From contig NZ_KB895340.1 of assembly GCF_000374805.1 (NCBI RefSeq), positions 62,001-126,000 of the forward strand: a stretch of DNA of 64,000 nt. Reading direction: 5' to 3'. Origin of the DNA: Chitiniphilus shinanonensis DSM 23277 (GTDB lineage Bacteria; Pseudomonadota; Gammaproteobacteria; Burkholderiales; Chitinibacteraceae). This document shows positions 16,936-27,049 of the stretch, piece after piece (position 1 is the stretch's first letter; the number at the start of each line of letters is the position of its first letter). A program made the position numbers and the translations under genes. The notes under the pieces are model-generated. The model made no database searches. It was not told where the DNA came from and saw nothing but the letters and a program-made list of their open reading frames with translations.

Positions 16936-17688
16936 TCAGAGGCGTTGCAGGTCGATCAGCAACTGCCGGGTATGCAACGGATTGGCGCCGATCAGCGAGG
17001 CAATCATCTGTCGCATCAGCGGCTTCACCTGCAACAGCCATTGCGGCTCCAGGCTGCCCGCCGCCAACGCGAGCAATGCTTCCCCGGGGCAGCCGGCGCG
17101 CGTGCCGCTGGGTGTCAGCCCGCTTCCCGGCTCGAAACCATACCGTTGCCGGGGCTGTACCGCCTGCCCCTCGGCGGTGATGCGCCAGTCGGGCGCGTAG
17201 CCGAGCGACGACAATAGCGCCAGCTCGAAGCGCCGCAGGATCGGCTCCACCTCGGCGCCCGGTTCGCGCGGCAGCAGCGACAAGGCCTGGATGGCCTCGA
17301 AATAGGCGGCGAACAACGGCGGATTGGGCGCGTCGCGCGGCAACAGCCGTTGCAGCAGTTCGTTCAGATAGAAGCCGCAGAGCAAGGGTAGGCCGGCCAG
17401 TTGCGCAATGCCGCCCTGCCACTCGGCGGCGTGCAGGGTCTTGAGTTCACCGGCACCGAACCAGGACAGCAGCAACGGCTGGAACCCCAGCAACACGGCG
17501 CGCGCCTGCGAGCCGGGCCGTTGCGCGCCGCGGGCGACGATGGCCACCCGGCCATGGTCGCGCGAGAACACATCCAGTAGCCGGCTGGTTTCGCGATACG
17601 GCTGTTGATGCAGCACCAGCGCCGGCTGCGCATCGACGCGCGGCGTGTCAGCCAACGCTTTGCGTCGCGGCTTTTTCGCCACAGCCAT
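16936..17688 (-). CDS. recO: DNA repair protein RecO
   Basis: 250-residue mediator of RecF-pathway recombination that helps load RecA on SSB-coated DNA. The N-terminal OB fold (ALVLHQQPYRETSRLLDVFSRDHGRVAIVARGAQRPGS is the family signature region) is clear, followed by the helical domain. The zinc cysteines of some RecO proteins are not obvious. It is the last gene of the lepA-lepB-DUF4845-rnc-era-recO operon and starts 10 bases after the era stop. Confidence 0.93.
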   Translation of the reverse strand: MAVAKKPRRKALADTPRVDAQPALVLHQQPYRETSRLLDVFSRDHGRVAIVARGAQRPGSQARAVLLGFQPLLLSWFGAGELKTLHAAEWQGGIAQLAGLPLLCGFYLNELLQRLLPRDAPNPPLFAAYFEAIQALSLLPREPGAEVEPILRRFELALLSSLGYAPDWRITAEGQAVQPRQRYGFEPGSGLTPSGTRAGCPGEALLALAAGSLEPQWLLQVKPLMRQMIASLIGANPLHTRQLLIDLQRL

Positions 17689-17698
17689 ACTTGTTTGC

Positions 17699-18625
17699 TT
17701 ACTCGAAGCCCTGCTGGCGCAAGACCCGGGTGTCGTCGGCCCAGCCGCTCTTCACCTTGACCCATACCTCCAGGTACACCTTGGCGTCGAACAGCTTTTC
17801 CATGTCCTGCCGCGCCTCGGTCGCGATGCGCTTGAGCTTCTCGCCATTGCGTCCGATCAGGATCGCCTTCTGGCTGTCCCGGTCGACCAGCACGGCAGCA
17901 AAGATCCGGCGCAATTCGCGACCGTCCTTGGTCTGCTCTTCGTCGAACTTCTCGATCTCGACCGTCATCGCATACGGCAGTTCGTCGCCCATCAGACGGA
18001 AGATCTTTTCGCGCACGATCTCGGCGGCGAGGAAGCGCTCGTTGCGGTCGGTGACCTGGTCCTCTTCGTAGAGCGGCACCGATTCCGGCAGCAACGGCTT
18101 GACCGCCTTCAGCAAGCCGTCGAGTTGCTGGCCCTTCTGCGCCGATACCGGCACCACGGCGGCGAAATCTCGCAGCGCCGCGACACGTTCGATGAAGGGC
18201 AGCAAGGCGCTGCGGTCGGCCAGCAGGTCGACCTTGTTGATCACCAGCAACGCCGGGCGATCCGGTGGGATCAACTTGAGCACCGCTTCGTCCTCCGCGC
18301 TCCAGCGGCCGGCTTCGACCACCAGCAGGATCACGTCCACATCGGCCAGCGTGGTGGTGACGTTGCGGTTCATCGCCTGGTTCAGCGCGTTGCGATGGCG
18401 GGTCTGGAAGCCGGGGGTGTCGACGAAGACGAACTGCGCGTCGGGTTCGGTCAGCACGCCGGTGATGCGGTGACGCGTGGTCTGCGCCTTGCGCGAGGTG
18501 ATGCTCAGCTTGAGACCGATCAGGTGGTTGAGCAGCGTGGATTTGCCGACGTTGGGACGGCCCACGATGGCCACAAAGCCGCAACGGTAGCCATCGGCCC
18601 CTTGCGTTTCGAGATGTTCGGACAT
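17699..18625 (-). CDS. era: GTPase Era
   Basis: 308-residue Ras-like GTPase with a C-terminal KH domain, needed for 16S rRNA maturation and 30S assembly. G1 is [10 protein letters not shown]3 is DTPG and G4 is NKVD; the KH domain has [15 protein letters not shown]. The ATG at 18625 opens [20 protein letters not shown], the normal start just before the G domain. It sits between rnc and recO, a classic arrangement that couples rRNA cleavage and assembly. Confidence 0.96.
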   Translation of the reverse strand: MSEHLETQGADGYRCGFVAIVGRPNVGKSTLLNHLIGLKLSITSRKAQTTRHRITGVLTEPDAQFVFVDTPGFQTRHRNALNQAMNRNVTTTLADVDVILLVVEAGRWSAEDEAVLKLIPPDRPALLVINKVDLLADRSALLPFIERVAALRDFAAVVPVSAQKGQQLDGLLKAVKPLLPESVPLYEEDQVTDRNERFLAAEIVREKIFRLMGDELPYAMTVEIEKFDEEQTKDGRELRRIFAAVLVDRDSQKAILIGRNGEKLKRIATEARQDMEKLFDAKVYLEVWVKVKSGWADDTRVLRQQGFE

Positions 18626-18648
18626 GGATTTCCTCGGGGCGGCCTGCG

Positions 18649-19356
18649 TCAGAAACGCTTGGCCTTGCCCGGATAACGGTCTTTCAAAGTGCCCAGCGCG
18701 TCGGCGGCGGCGGCCTGCTCGGCCACGCGGCGGCTGGCGCCTTCGGCACGGGTTTCGACGCCGAGCGCCTCGATGCGGCAGGCGACCTCGAATATCTGGT
18801 TGGGCGAATCGCCGTCCTGGCGCAGCAGCAGATACTGCGGCAAGGCCACACGGCGCGCCTGCAACCACTCCTGCAGGGCGGTCTTGCCGTCCTTCAGCGC
18901 CCGCGACGGGTCGATGGCGGCGATGCGCGGTGCGAACAACCGCTCGACCGTGGCCTGAGCCGCCTCGAAGCCGGCATCGAACCAGATGGCGCCGAACAGG
19001 GCTTCCAGCGCGTCGGCGAGGATGGATGGACGGCGATGGCCGCCGCTCTTCAACTCGCCTTCGCCCAGATGAAGATAGTCGCCGAGATTCAAGGTTCCGG
19101 CCACTTCGGCCAGCGCCTCCTGACAGACGAGGCTGGCGCGCAGCCGTGACAGCTCGCCTTCGGTCAACTGGGGAAAGGCCACGAACAGGGCCCGGGCGAC
19201 CACCGCGTTGAGCACGCTGTCGCCGACGAATTCGAGCCGTTCGTTGTGGGTGGAGGAGAAACTGCGATGGGTCAGTGCCTGGCGCAGCAATCGGGGATCG
19301 GTAAAGGCATGGCCGAGCGCCTTGGCCAGGCGCTCGGCGGGCAAGACGACGCTCAC
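18649..19356 (-). CDS. rnc: ribonuclease III
   Basis: 235-residue double-strand-specific endoribonuclease that processes rRNA precursors and some mRNAs. The catalytic signature [13 protein letters not shown] and the later [15 protein letters not shown] with the metal-binding acids are intact. A dsRNA-binding domain occupies about residues 155-225. The GTG start at 19356 overlaps the TAG stop of the DUF4845 gene by one base, pointing to translational coupling. Era lies directly downstream. Confidence 0.95.
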   Translation of the reverse strand: MSVVLPAERLAKALGHAFTDPRLLRQALTHRSFSSTHNERLEFVGDSVLNAVVARALFVAFPQLTEGELSRLRASLVCQEALAEVAGTLNLGDYLHLGEGELKSGGHRRPSILADALEALFGAIWFDAGFEAAQATVERLFAPRIAAIDPSRALKDGKTALQEWLQARRVALPQYLLLRQDGDSPNQIFEVACRIEALGVETRAEGASRRVAEQAAAADALGTLKDRYPGKAKRF

Positions 19357-19718
19357 TACTCGCTCGACCCCGACACAGCCTGGGTTTCGAAGTCGAACAA
19401 CAGGCTGACATTGGCCACCAGCGGCACCACTTTCTCGTAGCTGGCGCTGATGGTGGTACGGCCGCCGGTCTGCACGATGACCAGATCCTGGGGCTGCACC
19501 GACTGGATGTTGCTGATGTTGGCGTGACGCATGTACGACTCGCGGATCGCCGACGGCGGCTCCGCCGCGTGCTCGCGCACCAGGGTCTTGAGCGTGCTCT
19601 TGACGCTGAAGTACTCCACGTAGGCGGGGATGACCTTGAAGAAGGTGATCGCCGCCAGCGCCACCAGGATCGCGATCATGATGAAGCCCACGAAAGACAG
19701 GCCCGATTGCTTGCGCAT
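19356..19718 (-). CDS. DUF4845 membrane protein
   Basis: 120-residue protein with a single N-terminal membrane anchor ([21 protein letters not shown]), then a small periplasmic domain. It matches the DUF4845 group that regularly lies between lepB and rnc in beta- and gammaproteobacteria. The N-terminus ([12 protein letters not shown]) resembles pseudopilin-like leaders, but no prepilin function is established. It is coupled to rnc by a TAGTG overlap and begins 23 bases after lepB. Confidence 0.8.
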   Translation of the reverse strand: MRKQSGLSFVGFIMIAILVALAAITFFKVIPAYVEYFSVKSTLKTLVREHAAEPPSAIRESYMRHANISNIQSVQPQDLVIVQTGGRTTISASYEKVVPLVANVSLLFDFETQAVSGSSE

Positions 19719-19741
19719 TGACTACTCCCCTGTGCCGGCCA

Positions 19742-20698
19742 TCAACGGATGACGGTGCCGATGCGGCCGAGTTGCTTGTAGTTGAACCAGACGAAGAAGG
19801 CGCGACCGACCACGTAGTCGTCCGTCACGAACCCCCAGTATCGGCTGTCCGCGCTGTGATCGCGGTTGTCGCCCATCATGAAGTAATGGCCTTCCGGCAC
19901 CTTGCAGACGAAGCCGCTGTCATCATAGCGGCAGTTCTCGCGGTACGGGAAGCTGTCCACCTGGTCTTCCTTGATCCAGGGCTGATCGGGCACCACGAAG
20001 GTGTCGTACTGCTTGTTTTCGAACTTCTCGTGCACGCGCAGCACCGGGTTCATGTAGATGCCTTCGGCGTATTCGTCGGGGCCGGCCACGTCGGCGGTCA
20101 CCGTCTGGCCGTTCACGGTCAGCTTCTTGTCGCGATACTCGACGGTGTCGCCGGGCAGGCCGATCACGCGCTTGATGTAGTTGATCGACGGGTTCTTCGG
20201 GTAGTTGAACACCATCACGTCGCCATGCTGCGGCGTGCCGACCGGAATAACCACCTTGTTGAGCACCGGCAGACGGATACCGTAGGCGTACTTGTTGACC
20301 AGGATGAAGTCGCCCACCACCAGGCCGGGACGCATCGACGACGAGGGAATCTGGTACGGCTCGACCAGGAACGAGCGCAGCAGGAACACCACCAGGATCA
20401 CCGGGAAGAAGCCACGGCCGTATTCCACCCAGTCCGACGGGCGCTCGCCCTGGCGCTTTTTGGCGAGGACGAACTTGTCGGCCACCCAGATCACGCCGGT
20501 GATCAGCACGAAGATCAGCATCGCCGCGGCGATCGAAAAGAAATTCACCAGCAGGATGAACACCCCGACGATCACGGCCAGGTAACCGTACTGCACCAGT
20601 TGCGGCGGCTCGTCGCCCTTGCGTTCGTGCTTGGCACCGATGATCGACATGATCACGCCGACCACGGTCACCACGACGCCGATGAGTTGCCAGTTCAT
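19742..20698 (-). CDS. lepB: signal peptidase I
   Basis: 318-residue membrane protease that removes signal peptides from exported proteins. Two N-terminal membrane segments precede the periplasmic catalytic domain. The nucleophile serine lies in PSSSMRPGL, the general-base lysine in YIKRVIGLPGD, and box E in MGDNRDHSADSRYWG. The order lepA-lepB is standard. The ATG at 20698 is 14 bases past the lepA stop. Confidence 0.95.
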   Translation of the reverse strand: MNWQLIGVVVTVVGVIMSIIGAKHERKGDEPPQLVQYGYLAVIVGVFILLVNFFSIAAAMLIFVLITGVIWVADKFVLAKKRQGERPSDWVEYGRGFFPVILVVFLLRSFLVEPYQIPSSSMRPGLVVGDFILVNKYAYGIRLPVLNKVVIPVGTPQHGDVMVFNYPKNPSINYIKRVIGLPGDTVEYRDKKLTVNGQTVTADVAGPDEYAEGIYMNPVLRVHEKFENKQYDTFVVPDQPWIKEDQVDSFPYRENCRYDDSGFVCKVPEGHYFMMGDNRDHSADSRYWGFVTDDYVVGRAFFVWFNYKQLGRIGTVIR

Positions 20699-20712
20699 GC
20701 GGATTCCTTCTT

Positions 20713-22506
<1,794 letters not shown>

Positions 22507-22526
22507 GTACGGCTTGGATTTCCATT

Positions 22527-22550
22527 AAAAAGGGCACGCAACGCGTGCCC
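22527..22550 (-). terminator. terminator at the end of the rpoE-muc operon
   Basis: The 8-bp stem GGGCACGC/GCGTGCCC has an AAC loop. Read on the minus strand it is followed by TTTTTAA. It lies between the small glutaredoxin-like gene and lepA and marks the boundary of two minus-strand operons. Confidence 0.75.
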
Positions 22551-22577
22551 CTGCTGCATTTTGAATAGCCGTGGATT

Positions 22578-22823
22578 CTAGCGGAATTTCGCCAGGCGAT
22601 CATCCAGCGCCGCCAGGTCCAGATGGTAGTGGCAGATTTCCGCGTCGTCGGGGTCGGCCAGCACCGGCACCCACTCGCCGTGGCGGGTTTCCAGCGCCTC
22701 GTCGTCGTCGATGTCCACCCAGCGCACGGAGAACCCGCGGTCAGGCGCGAGCCGCACCAGCTGCTCGCGCATGCTGGTGCACAAGCCGCAGTACTCGCGC
22801 CCGTAGAGCGTCAAGGCGATCAC
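22578..22823 (-). CDS. glutaredoxin-like small redox protein
   Basis: 81-residue thioredoxin-fold protein with a CGLC active site in LTLYGREYCGLCTSMREQL and a cis-proline region (WVPVLAD). The GTG start at 22823 shares bases with the mucD stop (GTGA), so it is co-translated with the protease. It resembles the DUF836-type glutaredoxin family. Placement at the end of the sigma-E operon suggests a link to envelope or redox stress, which is an inference. It would be missed if only ATG starts were considered. Confidence 0.8.
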   Translation of the reverse strand: MIALTLYGREYCGLCTSMREQLVRLAPDRGFSVRWVDIDDDEALETRHGEWVPVLADPDDAEICHYHLDLAALDDRLAKFR

Positions 22824-24241
22824 TTGTCCGGCGCCTTCAGCGAGATGAACAACGACGCGCCGCCGCGCAGCACGCGCAACGGCAGGGCCTGCCCGGGCTT
22901 GAGGTCGTCCAGCGCCTTCTTGAGCTGTGCGGTGCTGCTCAGTTCCTGGCCGCCGATGCCGGCGATCACGTCGCCCTGCATCAGGCCCGCCTTGCCGGCC
23001 GCGCCGCTCGCCCCTTGCACGATCAGCCCGTACTTCAGCCCCAGTTCCTTCAATTGGCGCGGATTGGTGATCTCGCGCACCGACAGGCCGAAGCGGTTGC
23101 TGTCCTCCTTCTTGCCGCCCTTGTACTCGCGGCCGGCCGTCGCGCGGTCGGGCTGTTCCATCTCGCCGATGACCACGCTGATGTCGCGGGAAGCCTTGTC
23201 GCGCCACACCTGGAGCTTGGCATTGGTGCCGGGCTTGGTATCGGTGACCATGCGCGGCAGGTCCGCCGTGGTCTGCACCGGCTGGCCGTTGAACGCCGTC
23301 ACGATGTCGCCCGGCTTGAGGCCCGCCTTGTCGCCCGGGCCGTCCTTGTCCACCGACGACACCAGCGCGCCCGACGCCTTGGGCAGGCCGAAGCTCTTGG
23401 CCAACTCCTCGTTCACTTCCTGCACCGTCACGCCGATGCGACCGCGCGACACCTTGCCGTGCGCCTTGAGCTGATCGGCCACCTTCATCGCCACGTCGAT
23501 GGGAATGGCGAACGACAGGCCCATGTAGCCGCCCGAACGGCTATAGATCTGCGAGTTGATGCCGACCACCTCGCCCTTCATGTTGAACAGCGGGCCCCCG
23601 GAGTTGCCCGGATTGATCGCCACGTCGGTCTGGATGAACGGCACATAGGTTTCGTCCGGCAGGTTGCGCCCCTTGCCCGAGACAATGCCGGCGGTCACGG
23701 TGCTCTCCAGGCCGAACGGCGAGCCGATGGCGACCACCCATTCGCCCACCTTCAGCGCCTCGGCGTCGCCCAGATCCACCTTGGGCAGGTTGGGCGCCTC
23801 GATCTTGAGCAGCGCCACGTCGGTGCGTGCATCCGAGCCGATCACAGTGGCCTTGAATTCGCGCTTGTCGACCAGCTTGACCTTGATCTCGTCGGCGTCG
23901 GCGATCACGTGCGCATTGGTCAGCACGTAGCCCGAACCGTCGATGATGAAGCCCGATCCCAGCGATTGGGTCTGACGCTCGCGCGGGCCTTGCGGTCCCA
24001 TCGGCGGCATCGGGAAACCGAAGCGGCGGAACAGGTTGAGGGTGTCGTCGTCCAGGCCGTTGAAGCCGTTCTCGGCCTCGCGCACCGTGCCGGTGGTGGA
24101 TACATTGACCACGGCGCGGCCTTCCTTTTCCACCAACTGGGTGAAGTCGGGCAACGACGCCGCGTTGGCGGCAAACACACTGGCAGCCCCAAGGGCCACG
24201 ACACTGGCGAACATCCAGGCTTGAGTCGATATCGTTTTCAT
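22820..24241 (-). CDS. mucD: Do-family periplasmic serine endopeptidase (MucD/DegP-like)
   Basis: 473-residue HtrA protease. A signal peptide (MKTISTQAWMFASVVALG...AANA) directs it to the periplasm. The triad is His in TNAHVI, Asp in RTDVALLKIEA and Ser in GNSGGPLFN, and two PDZ domains follow (about 270-360 and 390-470). It degrades misfolded envelope proteins, and in Pseudomonas MucD dampens sigma-E (AlgU) signalling. It lies directly after rseC in the same operon as rpoE. Confidence 0.93.
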   Translation of the reverse strand: MKTISTQAWMFASVVALGAASVFAANAASLPDFTQLVEKEGRAVVNVSTTGTVREAENGFNGLDDDTLNLFRRFGFPMPPMGPQGPRERQTQSLGSGFIIDGSGYVLTNAHVIADADEIKVKLVDKREFKATVIGSDARTDVALLKIEAPNLPKVDLGDAEALKVGEWVVAIGSPFGLESTVTAGIVSGKGRNLPDETYVPFIQTDVAINPGNSGGPLFNMKGEVVGINSQIYSRSGGYMGLSFAIPIDVAMKVADQLKAHGKVSRGRIGVTVQEVNEELAKSFGLPKASGALVSSVDKDGPGDKAGLKPGDIVTAFNGQPVQTTADLPRMVTDTKPGTNAKLQVWRDKASRDISVVIGEMEQPDRATAGREYKGGKKEDSNRFGLSVREITNPRQLKELGLKYGLIVQGASGAAGKAGLMQGDVIAGIGGQELSSTAQLKKALDDLKPGQALPLRVLRGGASLFISLKAPDK

Positions 24242-24738
24242 GGCTTTCGATGGAGGTTGGAACGGGAACAGTTGGCGACGGGCGGGATCGTCCCGCCGTC
24301 GGGATAACGGGCGAGGATGCGCGGCTCGGCGGTATGCGGCGCGCGGCGCTTCAACCAGAGGAAGGCCGCCGTCAATGCAAAGGTCGCGCCGACAATGGCG
24401 CCGACCTCACGCCACGACGACGGCACCAGCCAGCTTCCCAGCAGCGCGCCACCCAGCAAGGCGGCCAGCGGCACGCCGTAGCCGCTCAGCGCGGCGGACA
24501 ACAGCGCACGGTCCGCGACGCCGACACGGACCCGCTCACCGGGTTGCGCATCGAGATCGTTTTCCACCCGGAACCCACGCTGCGCCTGATCGAACAGGCG
24601 GCTCAACGCCACGGCCTTGCAGCCGGTGGCCGGATCGCAATGGCCACACGGGGCATGCGGACGGATCGTCACCCAGGCATGGCGGCCGCTCACGCGTTCC
24701 ACCTGGGCATCGGTTTCGATCCACCCGGCCATGTTCAT
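24238..24738 (-). CDS. rseC: SoxR-reducing system / RseC-MucC family protein
   Basis: 166-residue inner-membrane protein. A small N-terminal domain holds a cysteine cluster (CGHCDPATGC), followed by two membrane segments (about 82-105 and 108-130). This is the RseC/MucC layout, linked in E. coli to reducing SoxR and in other bacteria to the sigma-E operon. The ATG at 24738 overlaps the mucB stop (ATGA). Its stop overlaps the mucD start by four bases. Confidence 0.88.
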   Translation of the reverse strand: MNMAGWIETDAQVERVSGRHAWVTIRPHAPCGHCDPATGCKAVALSRLFDQAQRGFRVENDLDAQPGERVRVGVADRALLSAALSGYGVPLAALLGGALLGSWLVPSSWREVGAIVGATFALTAAFLWLKRRAPHTAEPRILARYPDGGTIPPVANCSRSNLHRKP

Positions 24739-25733
24739 TGCGCCGTATCGGTCTCGCGCAGCACGTAGGCGTTGCTGATCAGCTGCACCGCCTCGGCGGG
24801 CACCTCGCCGACCACCGTCAGGACATAATTGCCGAGCGGCCGGCTGAAGAAGCTCATGCCACCCTGCTGCGACAGGCTGGGCGCCATCGACCGCTGCTTG
24901 GGCTCGATGAACACGGAGACCGTGACCAAGCCATCGCTATAGAGATGATGCGTCACCGGGCGCCCCTTGCCCCACATGCTGCGCTTGGCCTTCACCAGCC
25001 GGAAACCCGGCGGCATGGCATGCACTTCCCACTCGGGGTCCTGCACTCTCAACGCGTCGCCATCGCCGTTCTCCAGCGGAACGGTGCGCAGCGGGTGGCT
25101 GGGCTTGAGCAGCTTGCGGTCGATGTTGCCGCCGATCTGGATCTGCGAGAACGTGAACAGCTCGATGGGCTCGCTGCGCACGCCCAGCATCATCGACTTC
25201 AGCATCAGGCCGGTTTCGGGATGGATCCAGTAGCGGTGCGGAAAGCGGAAGCGGTCGCGTGGCTCGAATTCATAGATGTCGGTGGCCACCCCGGCGACGC
25301 GGGCGTGGCCGGTGCGGCGTACCACGTAGCCGGACAGCAGTTGCTGCGCCTGCTCGGGCCATGCGCGCGGGAACAACTTGGACATCATGCGACGGTCGAT
25401 CGAGGTCGGATAGGCCTCGTCGGGCAGGAACAGGCCGACGCGGTCGCCGTCGCGCATCAGTTCCAGCGGCGGGCCGTCGAGCGTCTCGCGGCGCTCGATG
25501 TCCTTGTCGCCGTCGGCGATGTGGACCACGCGGACCGTCTCGAAGCGGTCGCCGTACTGGTGGACATACACCCCCTGGTAGGACACCAGCCTCGGGGCGT
25601 TGGCCACGCGTTGCACCAATTGATTGGCTTCGGCGGCCGACAACGGCGCCGACGTCGCCGGCCCGGCGGCCAGCAGGGAAGCACTGGACAGCAACACACC
25701 GCCGGCCAGCAACCACACGCTCGGAATTCTCAT
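24735..25733 (-). CDS. mucB: sigma-E regulator RseB/MucB
   Basis: 332-residue periplasmic protein that binds the anti-sigma factor RseA and senses mislocalised lipoproteins and lipopolysaccharide. A signal peptide (MRIPSVWLLAGGVLLSSASLLA) is present. The body follows RseB: SYQGVYVHQYGDRFETVRVVH, YEFEPRDRFRFPHRYWIHPETGL and the C-terminal small domain. It starts on the last base of the mucA stop (TAATG), so the two are tightly coupled. Confidence 0.92.
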   Translation of the reverse strand: MRIPSVWLLAGGVLLSSASLLAAGPATSAPLSAAEANQLVQRVANAPRLVSYQGVYVHQYGDRFETVRVVHIADGDKDIERRETLDGPPLELMRDGDRVGLFLPDEAYPTSIDRRMMSKLFPRAWPEQAQQLLSGYVVRRTGHARVAGVATDIYEFEPRDRFRFPHRYWIHPETGLMLKSMMLGVRSEPIELFTFSQIQIGGNIDRKLLKPSHPLRTVPLENGDGDALRVQDPEWEVHAMPPGFRLVKAKRSMWGKGRPVTHHLYSDGLVTVSVFIEPKQRSMAPSLSQQGGMSFFSRPLGNYVLTVVGEVPAEAVQLISNAYVLRETDTAQ

Positions 25734-26221
25734 TACTTTGCTTGCGAGGGGTCGAAGGAAGCCTGCATGAATTCGCGTCCGGCAAACGGATTGCCGGAGT
25801 CGTGGCGGTGCGCCGCCAGGTAACCCTGGATGCGCGCGCCCTCGTCGTCGAGGCCCTGCGTCTGTTGCGCCAGGGCGACGGCCGGAACGGCGTTGCCGCG
25901 GGAAGCGCCGTAGTAGGCCTGCCAGCCGACCACGCTGACGAAGGCCACCGACGCCGCGGCGGAAAGGGGAACCAGCGCCCGCCGCAGCAGCGAGCGCCGC
26001 TTGACCGGCACCATGACGATGGGCTCGGCGGCAAGCCGCTCGGAGAAGCGCTTCATGAAATCGGGAGACAGCAGAGGATGCTCCTGCATCACGTCGCCGA
26101 CCAGATGCCAGTCATGCCAGTCCTGGCGCAGATCACCATCGACACCGAGCTGACCGAGCAACCGGTCGCGATCATTCGCTTCGAGCTCGCAGTCGATCAA
26201 GGCGGACAACTGCTCTTTCAT
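25733..26221 (-). CDS. mucA: anti-sigma-E factor RseA/MucA
   Basis: 162-residue single-pass membrane protein. The cytoplasmic N-terminus (MKEQLSALIDCELEANDRDRLLGQL) is the RseA sigma-binding domain. A hydrophobic segment follows at about residues 78-98, then a periplasmic tail that would bind RseB and be cut by DegS and RseP-type proteases. It follows rpoE by 29 bases. Confidence 0.9.
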   Translation of the reverse strand: MKEQLSALIDCELEANDRDRLLGQLGVDGDLRQDWHDWHLVGDVMQEHPLLSPDFMKRFSERLAAEPIVMVPVKRRSLLRRALVPLSAAASVAFVSVVGWQAYYGASRGNAVPAVALAQQTQGLDDEGARIQGYLAAHRHDSGNPFAGREFMQASFDPSQAK

Positions 26222-26250
26222 GGTGGGAAACCCTCTTTATATGTGCCGGC

Positions 26251-26868
26251 CTACCAGCGCCGGTCCTTGCCTACCGTTTCCAGCAACGGCTTCAATTTTG
26301 CCGAAATAGCCTCGCGAGCGCGAAAGATTCGTGACCGCACTGTACCAATCGGGCAATTCATCACGCTGGCGATGTCCTCGTAGGAGAGGCCTTCCATCTC
26401 TCGCAGCGTGATCGCCGTCCGAAGCTCGTCGGGCAGTGTCTCGACCACTTCGTTGACAGTTCGGACAATCTCGCGGTTAGCAAGTTCAGACTCCGGGGTG
26501 TGGTAGTCGGGAATTTGCGCCGCGGCGTCCAGCGTCTCGCCGTCTTCGTCCTCGTAATCGGCGGAAAGTTGCGGCCGCCGCCCGAGCGAGGCGAGGTAAT
26601 TCTTCGCCGTGTTGATGGCGATGCGATAGAGCCAGGTGTAGAAGGCGGATTCGCCGCGGAACGACGGCAAGGCGCGGTAGGCCTTGATGAAGGCCTCCTG
26701 GGTGACATCCTCGATTTCGCCGGGATCGCGGATCAGGCGTGACAGCAGGCGGGCGATGCGCCGTTGGTATTTGGCCACCAGCAGCTCGAAGGCGCGCTTG
26801 TCCCCTGCCTGGGCGCGGGAGACCAATTCTTGGTCGATCTCCCGTTCGGTGCGTTTCTCCAAAAGCAT
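26251..26868 (-). CDS. rpoE: RNA polymerase sigma-E factor (RpoE/AlgU)
   Basis: ECF sigma factor of about 205 residues that directs the envelope-stress response. Region 2 (DKRAFELLVAKYQRRIARLLSRL... DVTQEAFIKAYRALPSFRGESAFYTWLYRIAINTAKNYL) and region 4 (LREMEGLSYEDIASVMNCPIGTVRSRIFRAREAI) are intact. The start is uncertain. An ATG at 26868 is given here; a TTG at 26859 has a better-spaced GGAG, and an ATG at 26964 would add 32 basic residues. It heads the rpoE-mucA-mucB-rseC-mucD-grx operon and is divergent from nadB. Confidence 0.9.
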   Translation of the reverse strand: MLLEKRTEREIDQELVSRAQAGDKRAFELLVAKYQRRIARLLSRLIRDPGEIEDVTQEAFIKAYRALPSFRGESAFYTWLYRIAINTAKNYLASLGRRPQLSADYEDEDGETLDAAAQIPDYHTPESELANREIVRTVNEVVETLPDELRTAITLREMEGLSYEDIASVMNCPIGTVRSRIFRAREAISAKLKPLLETVGKDRRW

Positions 26869-27049
26869 GCTCCGTTCATCGGCCCGCGTGGCAGGCGCTT
26901 TCTCGTGATGCCGTAGCAGATGGTGCCGGACGAACGGTTTTGCAAGAGGCTTGATCCAGCCCATCTTTTCCCGTTGTGTCGGCGCCCCGCGCAGGCCCGC
27001 TCTGTTATATTCGCTGGCTTCACAATTCACCAGTGAAAATGAACACGCC

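Noticed and set aside
26965-27049. Sigma-E-dependent promoter between rpoE and nadB
   Set aside because: No GAACTT-like -35 with a matching TCTAA-like -10 was found at correct spacing on the minus strand.
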